From contig CAMIVY010000013.1 of assembly GCA_946402275.1 (NCBI GenBank), positions 24,168-88,167 of the forward strand: a stretch of 64,000 bases of DNA, written 5' to 3'. How positions within the stretch are numbered: the stretch's first letter is position 1; each line of letters begins with the position of its first letter. Shown here in pieces: positions 43,884 through 52,666 of this stretch. Position numbers and translations under genes: made by a program. The notes under the pieces are model-generated. The model searched no databases. It was not told the origin of the DNA and worked only from the letters and a program-made list of their open reading frames with translations. The DNA comes from an uncultured Prevotella sp. GTDB lineage: Bacteria; Bacteroidota; Bacteroidia; Bacteroidales; Bacteroidaceae.

Positions 43884-45014
43884 TTATTCTTCTTTATTAT
43901 CTGCTACTATCTGCGGACCGCGCACCTTATCCTTGGCAGTGAGTCCCTTCTTGATTTCAATATTCACGCCGTCACTCAAACCGGTAACCACCTGGTGACG
44001 CTCATACGCTTTCACACCCTTCTCTTCCTTGACGAGATAGACGAAGGTAGAATCGCCGGAAAACTCAATGGCACTCTCCGGAATGGTGAGGGCTTTCTCC
44101 ACCTGGGCCAGCACAATCTCGGCATTGGCGGAATAGCCAGAGCGGAGCTTGCCGGACTTGCCGCTGACTGAATCGGCAGGCACAGTGACGGCAGCCTTGA
44201 TCTCAAACTGGTTGGCACCGTTGCTCTCGGTAGCCTTCGGAGAGATATACTCCAAGGCAGCATCGAACTTCAGGTCCTGCAATGCACCAATGGTGATCTT
44301 CATCGGAATGCCCAGCACCAACTGGCCCACCTCGGTCTCGTCAATGTTACCACGGAAGATAAGGTCTTTCATGTTAGCCACCGAGGCAATCGTCGTACCG
44401 TCGTTGAACGTGTTAGAGAGGATGACCGAATTACCCACCTTGACAGGGATGTCGAGGATGACACCACTGATGGTAGAGCGTACCAGCGTGGATGAAGCCG
44501 AGGCGTTCGACTTCGACACACCGTCACGCACCACCTGCAAGGCATCCTGGGCAGCAACAACCTCCTCCTTGGCCTGGTTCAGCGTCTTCTTCACCTTGTC
44601 GTACTCATCGGCAGACACCAGTTTCTGGTTATAGAGGTTCTTCTCGCGGTCATAGTCAACCTGTGCCTGTTGCAGATTGATGTCAGCCAAACGCACACGG
44701 GCCTCCGCACTGGAAAGCTGTCCCATGTCGGGAATCACCTTCACCTTGGCGATGACCTCACCCTGCTGCACGTACTGACCAGCCTCCTTGTAAATCTCGG
44801 TGATGATACCCGATATCTGAGGCTTCACGTTCACCTCGTTACGAGGTTCAATCTTACCCGTGATAACGGTGGTCTTCTTCACCTCGTTCATGGTGGGCGT
44901 AAACTCACTGTACACAATTTCCTTGGGCTGTGACTTCTGCCAGAGGAACACGAAGGTTCCGATGAAAATCAATGCAATAATGGTTGCAATAATCAGTTTT
45001 CTGTACTTTTTCAT
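43884..45014 (-). CDS. Periplasmic adaptor (membrane fusion) protein, HlyD/MacA type
   Basis: 376 aa. One N-terminal membrane anchor (LIIATIIALIFIGTFVFLW) is followed by a lipoyl/barrel-sandwich half (ISGIITEIYKEAGQYVQQGEVIAKVK), a helical hairpin (about 105-165), the second lipoyl half (STISGVILDIPVKVGNSV) and beta-barrel and membrane-proximal domains. It bridges the ABC permeases in the inner membrane to TolC. It lies between a permease gene and tolC. Confidence 0.93.
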   Translation of the reverse strand: MKKYRKLIIATIIALIFIGTFVFLWQKSQPKEIVYSEFTPTMNEVKKTTVITGKIEPRNEVNVKPQISGIITEIYKEAGQYVQQGEVIAKVKVIPDMGQLSSAEARVRLADINLQQAQVDYDREKNLYNQKLVSADEYDKVKKTLNQAKEEVVAAQDALQVVRDGVSKSNASASSTLVRSTISGVILDIPVKVGNSVILSNTFNDGTTIASVANMKDLIFRGNIDETEVGQLVLGIPMKITIGALQDLKFDAALEYISPKATESNGANQFEIKAAVTVPADSVSGKSGKLRSGYSANAEIVLAQVEKALTIPESAIEFSGDSTFVYLVKEEKGVKAYERHQVVTGLSDGVNIEIKKGLTAKDKVRGPQIVADNKEE

Positions 45015-45096
45015 ACTTTTATCGTTTTTGTTGTTTCTTGTTTTCTATTTATCGTGGGTGGAACTGGGCATAACTAGTCCAACAAGCTTTTTCCTC

Positions 45097-46353
45097 CTAT
45101 TCGTCGCGCATCGCATCAACAGGTTTGATGGACATGGCACGGGCGGCAGGGGCCAGACCGGCTAGCACACCCATTGCTGAAACGACGAAGGCGGCGAAGA
45201 GGGCCGTCCAAAAGCCAATCTGGAAGTGGGCTGCCAGGATGCCATCCTCGGTATTGGCCAACTCCAGCATCTGCAGGATGAGGACAGCCATCAGGATGCC
45301 CGTCATACCAGCCACCAGCGTCAGTACAATACTTTCCGAGATAATCTGTGAGAGTATCATCTTGGGAGTGGCTCCGATGGCTCGGCGGATACCAATCTCC
45401 GTTGTTCGCTCGCGCACCGTAACCATCATGATGTTGGACACACCGATGGCACCGGCCAGGAGGGTTCCAAGTCCCACGAGCCAGGTAAGGAAATTGACGC
45501 CCTTGAAGAGATTGTCCAACATCTGGAAGAGCACTTCTGTATTAAAGACCATAGCACCCTGTTCATCAGTAGGGTCGATGTAATGGGCACGTGCGATGGT
45601 CTCGCGGATTCGTGGTGTAATCTTGCTCATCACCACACCCGGACGTCCCGTAACAGCAATCAAATCAACCTGATTACCGCGGTTGAAAGTCTGCTGAACG
45701 AGGGTCAGCGGCAGCGTGATCTTCTCTTCGTTGCGCCCGTTGAAATTCATGCCTCCGCTGGCATTATAATCGACACCCACCACCTCGTAATAGGTAGAGT
45801 CGATACGGATGCGCTTGCCACAGGGGTCGCTGCCATCCTTGAACAGGTCCTTATAGATCTTCTTACCCAACACACAAACCTTCCGGTGCTCACTCAGGTC
45901 CATATCGTTGATATAGCGACCATAATACATCTTAGGCGCAACGATATTCGCATATTCCGGTGTCACACCCTGAATACGGGGCTGTGTGGATTGGTCACCG
46001 TAGTAGGCCGTATTGGTACGTCCCCAGCCTCCGAACAGCACAGGAGCTATGGCATCCAGTTCCGGCACTCGCTGACGCAGGCGCTCTATGTCCTTATAAT
46101 CCATTTCCCACCAGCGTCCCTTACGGAATCCCTTGTAGGGTTTAGTGGTCTGCTGTGCCCATATCATGGCGGTGTTCTGGGCAAAGCCTTCGAAGTTGCG
46201 CTCCAGCATCTCCTTCAGTCCTTGTCCGCCACCCATCAGGGCCACTAGCATGAACACGCCCCAGAAAACGCCAAAGCCTGTCAGGAAGCTTCTGCTCTTG
46301 TTTCTGGTCAGGGTGTCCAGTATTTCTCTGTATGAATCAATATCTATTCTCAT
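45097..46353 (-). CDS. MacB-type ABC transporter permease
   Basis: 418 aa. One N-terminal membrane segment (TGFGVFWGVFMLVALMGG), a large periplasmic MacB-core domain (about 50-280), then the FtsX domain with three membrane segments (about 290-410, ERTTEIGIRRAIGATPKMILSQIISESIVLT). It is paralogous to the next gene upstream (46373-47629), and the pair would form a heterodimer with the ATPase at 47626. The role is export or mechanotransmission in a tripartite pump. Confidence 0.93.
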   Translation of the reverse strand: MRIDIDSYREILDTLTRNKSRSFLTGFGVFWGVFMLVALMGGGQGLKEMLERNFEGFAQNTAMIWAQQTTKPYKGFRKGRWWEMDYKDIERLRQRVPELDAIAPVLFGGWGRTNTAYYGDQSTQPRIQGVTPEYANIVAPKMYYGRYINDMDLSEHRKVCVLGKKIYKDLFKDGSDPCGKRIRIDSTYYEVVGVDYNASGGMNFNGRNEEKITLPLTLVQQTFNRGNQVDLIAVTGRPGVVMSKITPRIRETIARAHYIDPTDEQGAMVFNTEVLFQMLDNLFKGVNFLTWLVGLGTLLAGAIGVSNIMMVTVRERTTEIGIRRAIGATPKMILSQIISESIVLTLVAGMTGILMAVLILQMLELANTEDGILAAHFQIGFWTALFAAFVVSAMGVLAGLAPAARAMSIKPVDAMRDE

Positions 46354-46372
46354 GATAATTCATAATTCTTAA

Positions 46373-47629
46373 TTAGTCGGCGCGAAGGGCCTCAATCGGG
46401 CGGATTCTACTTGCTTTGAAAGCAGGGATGAGTCCTGCTATGGTACCCGCTATCACCATCACCATCGTTGCTTCGATGCAGACGTCAAGTCCTACCGTCG
46501 GATTGACGAACATCGTAGCCTGGAAGAGTCCTGTGTCAATGGTCTCATGACCTATCGTAGCATCCATATACTCATTGGCCGCCACACCCAATACCATCCC
46601 GATGTAGCCAAAGAACGTGGTGATGATGACACTCTCCACGATGATGAGTTTCAGGATGCCCCAAGGCTTGGCACCAATCGCCTTACGGATGCCGAACTCA
46701 TGGGTGCGTTCCTTGACGGTGATGAGCATGATGTTCGAGACACCCACGATACCACTCAACAAGGTGAACAAGCCCACAATCCACAGGGCTGTGCGGATGA
46801 TGCCGATACCCGTCTGCATCTGCAGGTTGTTGGTGTAACGGTTCCAAAGCCACACGCTCCGCTCGTCCTCGGGGTGTGCCTGATGGTTGGCATTGATTTT
46901 GCGCCGATAGCCTTTCTCAAAGTCCTCGTTAGCCTTCTCGGTAGTCAGTCCGTGGAAGGTGAACTCGATAGAGCCTGCATCATCCGTGTTGGCACCGAAG
47001 ATGCCCTTGATGGCTGAGTAGGAAGAGAAGGCTTCCGACGATCCACTCTCCTCGTCCTTGTAAATACCCACCACCTTAAAAGCAAAGTTGTTGACCTTCA
47101 CATACTTTCCCAACAGCGTCTTATAGTCCTTGGGAGCCAGTTCCTTGGCCTGTTTATTACTAAGCACCAGTACCTTGCGTTTCTCCTTCTGGTCTATGTC
47201 GTTGATGAATCGTCCATAGAGCATCTCCATCTTGTCAATCTTAGTATGGTTAGGATAAACGCCCGTAATCTGTGTACTGATATACTCCTGTCCGTTGGCG
47301 ATGGTGGCAGACACGTCGTAGGAGGCTCCGACTTCATCGATGTTATCTCTGAATTCCTGGTCTGTTGTCGTAATGTCACGCGTCTGCAGACGGATGCGTC
47401 GCCCTTCCTTCAAACCCTGATAGGCTTTCGACGTGCGACCACCAAAGACCACCATCGAGTTAGAGAGGAAGCGCTCCGACTGATTCAACTGTGCATTGAT
47501 CAGTCCGTTACCTGCCCCCAGCAATACGACGAGCATGAAGATGCCCCATGCTACGGCAAAGCCGGTCAACGCGGTGCGCAACTTGTTGCGTTTCGCCGTC
47601 TGTGCTATTTCCTTCAGTAGTTCAATCAT
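46373..47629 (-). CDS. MacB-type ABC transporter permease
   Basis: 418 aa with the same plan as its neighbour: TGFAVAWGIFMLVVLLGAG as first segment, periplasmic core, then the FtsX domain (ERTHEFGIRKAIGAKPWGILKLIIVESVII). Its ATG overlaps the upstream ATPase stop by four bases, so the two are translationally coupled. The two permeases keep the same length but differ in sequence, consistent with an old duplication. Confidence 0.93.
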   Translation of the reverse strand: MIELLKEIAQTAKRNKLRTALTGFAVAWGIFMLVVLLGAGNGLINAQLNQSERFLSNSMVVFGGRTSKAYQGLKEGRRIRLQTRDITTTDQEFRDNIDEVGASYDVSATIANGQEYISTQITGVYPNHTKIDKMEMLYGRFINDIDQKEKRKVLVLSNKQAKELAPKDYKTLLGKYVKVNNFAFKVVGIYKDEESGSSEAFSSYSAIKGIFGANTDDAGSIEFTFHGLTTEKANEDFEKGYRRKINANHQAHPEDERSVWLWNRYTNNLQMQTGIGIIRTALWIVGLFTLLSGIVGVSNIMLITVKERTHEFGIRKAIGAKPWGILKLIIVESVIITTFFGYIGMVLGVAANEYMDATIGHETIDTGLFQATMFVNPTVGLDVCIEATMVMVIAGTIAGLIPAFKASRIRPIEALRAD

Positions 47630-48291
47630 GGCTGTTCTATCAATCCGTCCTTGATGCGGATAACACGGTTTGTCTGCGCTCCCACGTTAGGATCGTGGGT
47701 CACGATAATCTGGGTGATTTTCTCCTCGGCATTCAACTTCTTCAACAGCTCCATCACCTCGATGGAAGTCTTCGAGTCGAGGGCACCCGTCGGTTCGTCT
47801 GCCAGGATAATCTGGGGCTTGGTAATCAGGGCGCGCGCTATGGCAACACGCTGTCGCTGACCACCCGAGAGCTCGTTGGGATAGTGTTCTGCCCAGTCCA
47901 GGAGTCCTAAGCGCTCCAGATACTCCAAAGCAAGGGTGTGCCGCTTCTTGCGCGACACCCCTTGATAAAAGAGTGGCAACTCAACATTTTCTACTGCAGT
48001 CTTGAACGAAATCAAGTTAAACGACTGGAAAATAAAGCCTATCATGCGGTTACGATACTCGGCAGCCTTCGTCTCGCTGAGGTTCCAGATGGGTGTTCCG
48101 GCAAGCTCGTAGCTCCCCGAGTCGTAGTTGTCGAGGATGCCCAGGATGTTCAGAAGTGTCGATTTTCCCGACCCCGAAGCTCCCATGATGCTGACGAATT
48201 CGCCCTTTTCGATGTCGAGCGTGATGCCCTTCAGCACGTGTAGTGGCTGGGCACCTTGATAGGTCTTGTGAATGTCTTTAAGATGGATCAT
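47626..48291 (-). CDS. ABC transporter ATP-binding protein, MacB/LolD type
   Basis: 221 aa. Walker A GASGSGKST near residue 36, Q-loop, signature LSGGQRQRVAIARAL, Walker B ILADEPTGALD and H-loop IIVTHDPNVG. The length and the DEPTGALDSKTS segment fit the LolD/MacB-ATPase branch. It energises the two downstream permeases. It starts 50 bases after the GntR regulator stop, with no separate promoter seen. Confidence 0.95.
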   Translation of the reverse strand: MIHLKDIHKTYQGAQPLHVLKGITLDIEKGEFVSIMGASGSGKSTLLNILGILDNYDSGSYELAGTPIWNLSETKAAEYRNRMIGFIFQSFNLISFKTAVENVELPLFYQGVSRKKRHTLALEYLERLGLLDWAEHYPNELSGGQRQRVAIARALITKPQIILADEPTGALDSKTSIEVMELLKKLNAEEKITQIIVTHDPNVGAQTNRVIRIKDGLIEQP

Positions 48292-48341
48292 CTTAATTAA
48301 TGATTATACAATTGATTGATTTGATTATTAATCTCTACCCC

Positions 48342-48701
48342 TTAGACGTCGAAATGGTCCAAAAGGTTGCGTATTTCCACTTTTTTTATGCCTAAAAGTT
48401 TCATTTGTCGAAACATTTCCGGCAATTTGTTGTCCATGAAGTCGCGACGGCGCTCGTCGAGGATCTGCTCTTTAGCACCTGGTGATACGAAGTAGCCCAG
48501 GCCTCGCTTATTATATATAATGTTCGCGCGAGCCAGTTCGTCGTAAGCCTTGACGGCGGTGTTGGTGTTCACCTCCAGCAGTACGGCATACTCTCGGACA
48601 CTGGGAATGCGGTCGTCATCCTTGTACTTGTCGGCAAGGATCTCATCGCAGAGGCGGTCGGCTATCTGGATGTATATCGCTTTATCGTTTGAAAATATCA
48701 T
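48342..48701 (-). CDS. GntR family regulator, YtrA subfamily
   Basis: 119 aa: an N-terminal winged helix (about 10-75: IYIQIADRLCDEIL, then IPSVREYAVLLEVNTNTAVKAYDELARANIIYNKRGLGYFV) and a short helical tail, with no effector domain. That size and tail are typical of the YtrA subfamily, which usually repress ABC operons. It sits inside the gene series and its start overlaps the preceding permease-like gene by 20 bases. The palindrome at 51224 is its probable operator. Confidence 0.9.
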   Translation of the reverse strand: MIFSNDKAIYIQIADRLCDEILADKYKDDDRIPSVREYAVLLEVNTNTAVKAYDELARANIIYNKRGLGYFVSPGAKEQILDERRRDFMDNKLPEMFRQMKLLGIKKVEIRNLLDHFDV

Positions 48702-49560
48702 AATTAGTCCATTTGTTGGTTATCAGTTGTAAGTTCTTGAAGATATGGAACGAGGCCCAATAGTTGAAGACAGAGAGCAGGGGAAGCAGTACTGCGAGAA
48801 TATAGGTCGGGATGCCAACCTCGCCAGACACGTATTTGCCATCTTCCCAATTAGATGTAAACATAGAGAGTTCGAAATATTGCATCGTCTTTCCAAAAAT
48901 CACCCAGAACAAGATGAACACCAGACAAGATATGACGAACGAATATTTGCGGAACAAGGTTCCTCCGATAATCAGGAGCGAATGTGTCCACACGGCAATG
49001 GCAGCAATCACGACGATATTCATCACCAGATAGAACCAGTTGCAGGAATCAGCCACCAACACATTGGGCGTCAGTCTATTCACCATCTCGGGGATGGCAG
49101 ACGACCACCAGTAGTAATAGTCGTCTAAATACGAAACCTTCGCCTCTGTGTAGGGACCACTGATCCAGAACCATGCCATGCGGAGACTGTCGCCCAGCAC
49201 GAAAGCCAGGAAGACGCCCAGCACACAGATGACAGAGGTGTAGGTCATCAGGGCAAGGAACTTCTCAAGATTGCTTGCCGGCAACATGAGGAAAGCCTCA
49301 CGCTTGCGCTTCTCGTTCACCCCCGACACGATGGTGCTGACCAGGATGAGCGACGTCACTGCAAAGACGGCTGCACCTACATCTCCGTACTGGTTCAGCA
49401 TCTTGAAAGGAAAGTAAGGACTACTCATTCTAAGCAGTATCATTTCAGCTATAAACACACCCACGACGGAGGCTGCCATAGCATAAAGTATTCGACGCTG
49501 ATTGACACTCAGCACCCAGCGGAGCATCTTTCCGAATCTGTTGAAACTAAACGTATTCAT
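48682..49560 (-). CDS. Integral membrane protein, ABC-2-like permease (second paralog)
   Basis: 292 aa from MNTFSFNRFGKMLRWVL. About six membrane segments are visible. The N-terminal RFGKMLRW matches RFGKLARW of the following gene (49565-50344), so the two are paralogs and likely form the membrane part of the ABC transporter with the ATPase at 50378. It lacks motifs for a substrate. The next gene upstream ends five bases before its start. Function unknown beyond export-type ABC transport. Confidence 0.75.
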   Translation of the reverse strand: MNTFSFNRFGKMLRWVLSVNQRRILYAMAASVVGVFIAEMILLRMSSPYFPFKMLNQYGDVGAAVFAVTSLILVSTIVSGVNEKRKREAFLMLPASNLEKFLALMTYTSVICVLGVFLAFVLGDSLRMAWFWISGPYTEAKVSYLDDYYYWWSSAIPEMVNRLTPNVLVADSCNWFYLVMNIVVIAAIAVWTHSLLIIGGTLFRKYSFVISCLVFILFWVIFGKTMQYFELSMFTSNWEDGKYVSGEVGIPTYILAVLLPLLSVFNYWASFHIFKNLQLITNKWTNYDIFKR

Positions 49561-49564
49561 ATCC

Positions 49565-50344
49565 TTACCAATTAATGAATTTACCAATGACCTGCTGACG
49601 GCAGAAGAGTTTATAAGACAACCAGAAGTTCAGAATGGTCCAACAGAGGGCCACGAGGTCGGTGATGAGCAGATCTGTAGTCGTTGCTTCCGCAGGAGAC
49701 ACCTGAGTGTTAGGAATGATACTCAGCAGGATGATGACGAGGGTGGTCAGTACCCAGTTGAACTTACGGGTGCGGAAGAAGGTGGCTCCCAGGGCGTAGA
49801 GCGAATGGAACCATACGGCCAGCAACAACAGGGAATTCAGAAACGTATGGCGCAGATGACTGTGTACTTCCAGTTGGAACAAACGACTGAGGCTGTCCAC
49901 CAACGTGGAGGTGACGAAGGTGACGTACTCGTGACCCACCATCAGGTTGACGACATACTGCAACGCGTCGGCTCCCAACAAAGCTACCAGATAAAGGGGC
50001 AACAGTAGAATCCACGAGGCATAGCGCATCAGGTACTTCTCGAAGTTCGAGGCAGGCAGCATCAGCAGGTTCTGCATGTCGTGTTTGCCCTCCATGCTGT
50101 AGAACATAAACGACGATCCCAATACGAAGGTGGTCCCAAACAGGATCATCACGGCGATGGAGCAGGTCTCATAGGCATTGATGCTGCTATGCACCGACTC
50201 GCGGTTCATCACCCACGTGAAGAACAGGAAGAGGAACGTCAGGATGGCAAAGACCTGCAAGAAGCTCTTGATGAAGTACTTCTTGTCGTTGACCAGCGAC
50301 CAGCGGGCCAGTTTTCCGAATCTTTGTATATTAAACTGAATCAT
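49565..50344 (-). CDS. Integral membrane protein, ABC-2-like permease (first paralog)
   Basis: 259 aa beginning MIQFNIQRFGKLARWSL, with about six membrane segments (FAILTFLFLFFTWVM onward). It shares the RFGKxxRW start and the NLLMLPASNFEKYLMRY segment with the downstream paralog (LMLPASNLEKFLAL). It lies between the ATPase and the second paralog, all closely spaced. Likely half of a heterodimeric membrane domain. Confidence 0.75.
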   Translation of the reverse strand: MIQFNIQRFGKLARWSLVNDKKYFIKSFLQVFAILTFLFLFFTWVMNRESVHSSINAYETCSIAVMILFGTTFVLGSSFMFYSMEGKHDMQNLLMLPASNFEKYLMRYASWILLLPLYLVALLGADALQYVVNLMVGHEYVTFVTSTLVDSLSRLFQLEVHSHLRHTFLNSLLLLAVWFHSLYALGATFFRTRKFNWVLTTLVIILLSIIPNTQVSPAEATTTDLLITDLVALCWTILNFWLSYKLFCRQQVIGKFINW

Positions 50345-50377
50345 AACAATTCGTATAATTAGTGAAATTCGTGGTTT

Positions 50378-51193
50378 TTATATCTTGCCTTCGTTGACTG
50401 CATTGAACAGCAGTTCCAGGTTGACCTGGGTCTCAGCATCACCGGCCTTGCGGGGTGCAACGACAGCATTTCCCTGCAACGAGGGTTCGGCATAGAGTAC
50501 ATCATCCATCTCGGCGGGCGTGCGATATTCGAAGGTATATTTCTCCTGGATCTCGGCTACCGAAGCGTTAAGCAACAACTTCTGGGGCGAGAGGATAAGG
50601 ATATGGTCCAGCAACGACTCGACATCATGCACCTGATGGGTGGAGATGATGAGCGTGCGGTCTTCCGTCATGTGTTGGGCAATGACCTTACGAAACTGGC
50701 TCTTCGAGGGGATGTCGAGTCCGTTGGTAGGCTCGTCCATCAGCAGGAGCTTGGTATTCGTGGCAAGTGCGAACGACATGAACACTTTCTTCTTCTGACC
50801 CATCGAGAGGGCATTCAACTTCACGTGCATCGAAAGCTCAAAATCATGAAGACAGCCTTCCAACACCTCCATACTGAACTGGGGATAGAACGGACGATTG
50901 ATTTTCACATATTCGCTGAGCGACATAGCAGGCAGGTCGAACTCCTCGGGCACGATGAAGATCTCGCTCAAGATTTCAGGACGGCGAAGGCGAGTCTCGA
51001 CACCGTCGAAGCTCACACTACCCTTCTTGGGGCGAAGCAGACCACTGATGAGATAGAGCAGCGTTGACTTGCCCGTACCGTTCTTGCCCAAAAGACCGTA
51101 GATATTGTTTGCCTCTAGTTTAAGGCTGAAATCGTCGAATACCAGATGCTTTCCTCCGGCATACTTGAAACTGATGTTCTTTACTTCTATCAT
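50378..51193 (-). CDS. ABC transporter ATP-binding protein (YtrB-like)
   Basis: 271 aa from MIEVKNISFKYAGG. Walker A GLLGKNGTGKST, a signature variant LSMGQKKKVFMSFAL, Walker B LLLMDEPTNGLD and H-loop IISTHQVHD. The LSMGQ signature and the C-terminal extension fit the ABC-2 exporter ATPases regulated by YtrA-type repressors. It is the first gene of the minus-strand series. An upstream in-frame ATG (51310) would read through the promoter and operator, so 51193 is the start. Confidence 0.93.
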   Translation of the reverse strand: MIEVKNISFKYAGGKHLVFDDFSLKLEANNIYGLLGKNGTGKSTLLYLISGLLRPKKGSVSFDGVETRLRRPEILSEIFIVPEEFDLPAMSLSEYVKINRPFYPQFSMEVLEGCLHDFELSMHVKLNALSMGQKKKVFMSFALATNTKLLLMDEPTNGLDIPSKSQFRKVIAQHMTEDRTLIISTHQVHDVESLLDHILILSPQKLLLNASVAEIQEKYTFEYRTPAEMDDVLYAEPSLQGNAVVAPRKAGDAETQVNLELLFNAVNEGKI

Positions 51194-51223
51194 AATATTA
51201 ACTATTAAATTAACCGTGTATCG

Positions 51224-51245
51224 GTGTACTACTTTAATAGTACAC
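51224..51245. promoter_or_regulatory. Perfect 22-bp palindrome, probable GntR/YtrA operator
   Basis: GTGTACTA-CTTTAA-TAGTACAC: 8-bp perfect arms and a 6-bp spacer. It lies between the -7 box (51248) and the first gene, covering the expected start of transcription, the ideal place for a repressor. Confidence 0.8.
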
Positions 51246-51247
51246 TG

Positions 51248-51279
51248 CAAAAGTAGGGTTTTTCCGCATACCCTCCAAA
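51248..51279 (-). promoter_or_regulatory. Promoter of the ABC/efflux cluster: TTTG-N20-TACTTTTG
   Basis: -7 box at 51248-51255 and -33 TTTG at 51276-51279 on the minus strand, spacing 20 bp. Confidence 0.82.
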
Positions 51280-51436
51280 CTTTTTCGCGATTATTTTTCT
51301 CCATTAACACAGATTTAACATTTCCACCTTAATATAATATAATGAGGAAAAAAGCCTGATGATGGACTGACAAGCATTCGATTCCTTTTCTACAACCCCT
51401 CATTGCATTTCCTTTTTTCCTCAGTTAAATTTTCAA

Positions 51437-51520
51437 TTGCAGGCTTTGGAATGTATATTGCAGGCTTTGGTATGTACATTTCAGGCTTTGCAATGTACGT
51501 TGCAAACTTTGCAATATAAA
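51437..51520. repeat. 21-bp minisatellite, four units
   Basis: Four imperfect units starting at 51437, 51458, 51479 and 51500, consensus TTGCAGGCTTTGGAATGTATA. It lies in the gap between the ABC promoter and the NAD kinase gene (51280-51607), which otherwise holds only AT-rich sequence. Confidence 0.85.
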
Positions 51521-51607
51521 ATTTCCAGTATGGTACGGAGAAAAAAAATACCTATATGCAAGAGTCAGGACTCATGATACAGGTATGGGATATAGGTTGT
51601 AGAAGAA

Positions 51608-52501
51608 TTATCCTCGCTGGTCGGCACCCCACATCATCTTGTCGCGCAGGGTATGGAAATACTTCGTGCCGGCGCGTTTGATCACCTTCACACGATAAGG
51701 CGCCTTGCGCAAGGTAAGTTTCGTAGAGTCAGCCAGTTTTTCACTCCTTCCATCAAGAGCCACGAGGAAATTATGCGTCCTGCTTTGAACCGTCAACTGG
51801 ATTTCGGAATCTTCCGACAAGACGATGGGACGCACGTTGAGGGAATGGGGAGCCACCGCCGTCAGCGAGAAGACATGTGTGCCAGGGACGATGATAGGCC
51901 CGCCATTTGAGAGAGAATAGGCCGTAGAGCCTGTCGGCGTGCTAACCACCAGTCCGTCAGCCTGATAGGTTGTCACATAATCGCCATTGACTGTCACATG
52001 AATACTGATCATCGAGGCATTGTCGCGCTTCAGGATAGCCACATCATTCAAGGCACAGTCGTAACCTTGCAACAACTTCGGCTCCGTCTCTACACGGATA
52101 ACGGCGCGGGTGTCAACGGCATAGTCGCCTTCATACAGCGCATCAATGGTATGCTCTATCTCCTGGGCATTCACATCGGCCAGAAATCCCAATCGGCCCG
52201 TGTTGATACCCAAGATGGGAATCTGCTTATTACCTACCCTACTGGCGGCACGAAGGAAAGTACCATCGCCTCCCATCGAAAGCACAAAGTCGGCCTCAAA
52301 CTGGTTACCGTCAAACACATGGACACCCGCTATTGGCAACCGCTGGCCGGAGGTCAGAAAGGTATAGAACTCGCGTTCCATCGACACGTCGGCCTTTCGG
52401 GCAGCAAGGGAGGCCAGGAGTTTCTGGATGGACACCGACTTCTTGGGCTGATACAGATTGCCAAAGATGGCGAAACGAAGTTTTCGTGAGACCATAAGCA
52501 T
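51608..52501 (-). CDS. nadK: NAD kinase
   Basis: 297 aa from MLMVSRKLRFAIFG. It phosphorylates NAD to NADP. GGDGT is present in SMGGDGTFLRA, and NTGRLGFLADV and the glycine-rich STPTGSTAYSLSNGGPII follow. The frame is open to 52609, but that part spans the promoter box at 52514. Transcription would begin only a few bases before the ATG at 52501, so the mRNA is nearly leaderless; ATG 52495 is an alternative. It is divergent from pdxJ. Confidence 0.95.
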   Translation of the reverse strand: MLMVSRKLRFAIFGNLYQPKKSVSIQKLLASLAARKADVSMEREFYTFLTSGQRLPIAGVHVFDGNQFEADFVLSMGGDGTFLRAASRVGNKQIPILGINTGRLGFLADVNAQEIEHTIDALYEGDYAVDTRAVIRVETEPKLLQGYDCALNDVAILKRDNASMISIHVTVNGDYVTTYQADGLVVSTPTGSTAYSLSNGGPIIVPGTHVFSLTAVAPHSLNVRPIVLSEDSEIQLTVQSRTHNFLVALDGRSEKLADSTKLTLRKAPYRVKVIKRAGTKYFHTLRDKMMWGADQRG

Positions 52502-52513
52502 AAATTTTTGCTG

Positions 52514-52544
52514 CAAAGGTACGATTAAGTGAGAACAAAACAAA
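52514..52544 (-). promoter_or_regulatory. Promoter of nadK: TTTG-N19-TACCTTTG
   Basis: -7 box at 52514-52521 and -33 TTTG at 52541-52544 on the minus strand, spacing 19 bp. Confidence 0.78.
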
Positions 52545-52626
52545 GAATATTTTTCTTTTTTTGTCGAGCGAGAGTACTTTCGCTGATTTTTATTCAGCAA
52601 AGGTACCAAAAAAAAGAAAAAAATCG

Positions 52627-52634
52627 TATCTTTG
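52627..52634 (+). promoter_or_regulatory. -7 box TATCTTTG of the pdxJ operon
   Basis: TAnnTTTG match 33 bases before the pdxJ ATG; no clear -33 TTTG. Confidence 0.68.
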
Positions 52635-52666
52635 CAGCAAGAAAACTCATCTATTAGCAGAAGAAA

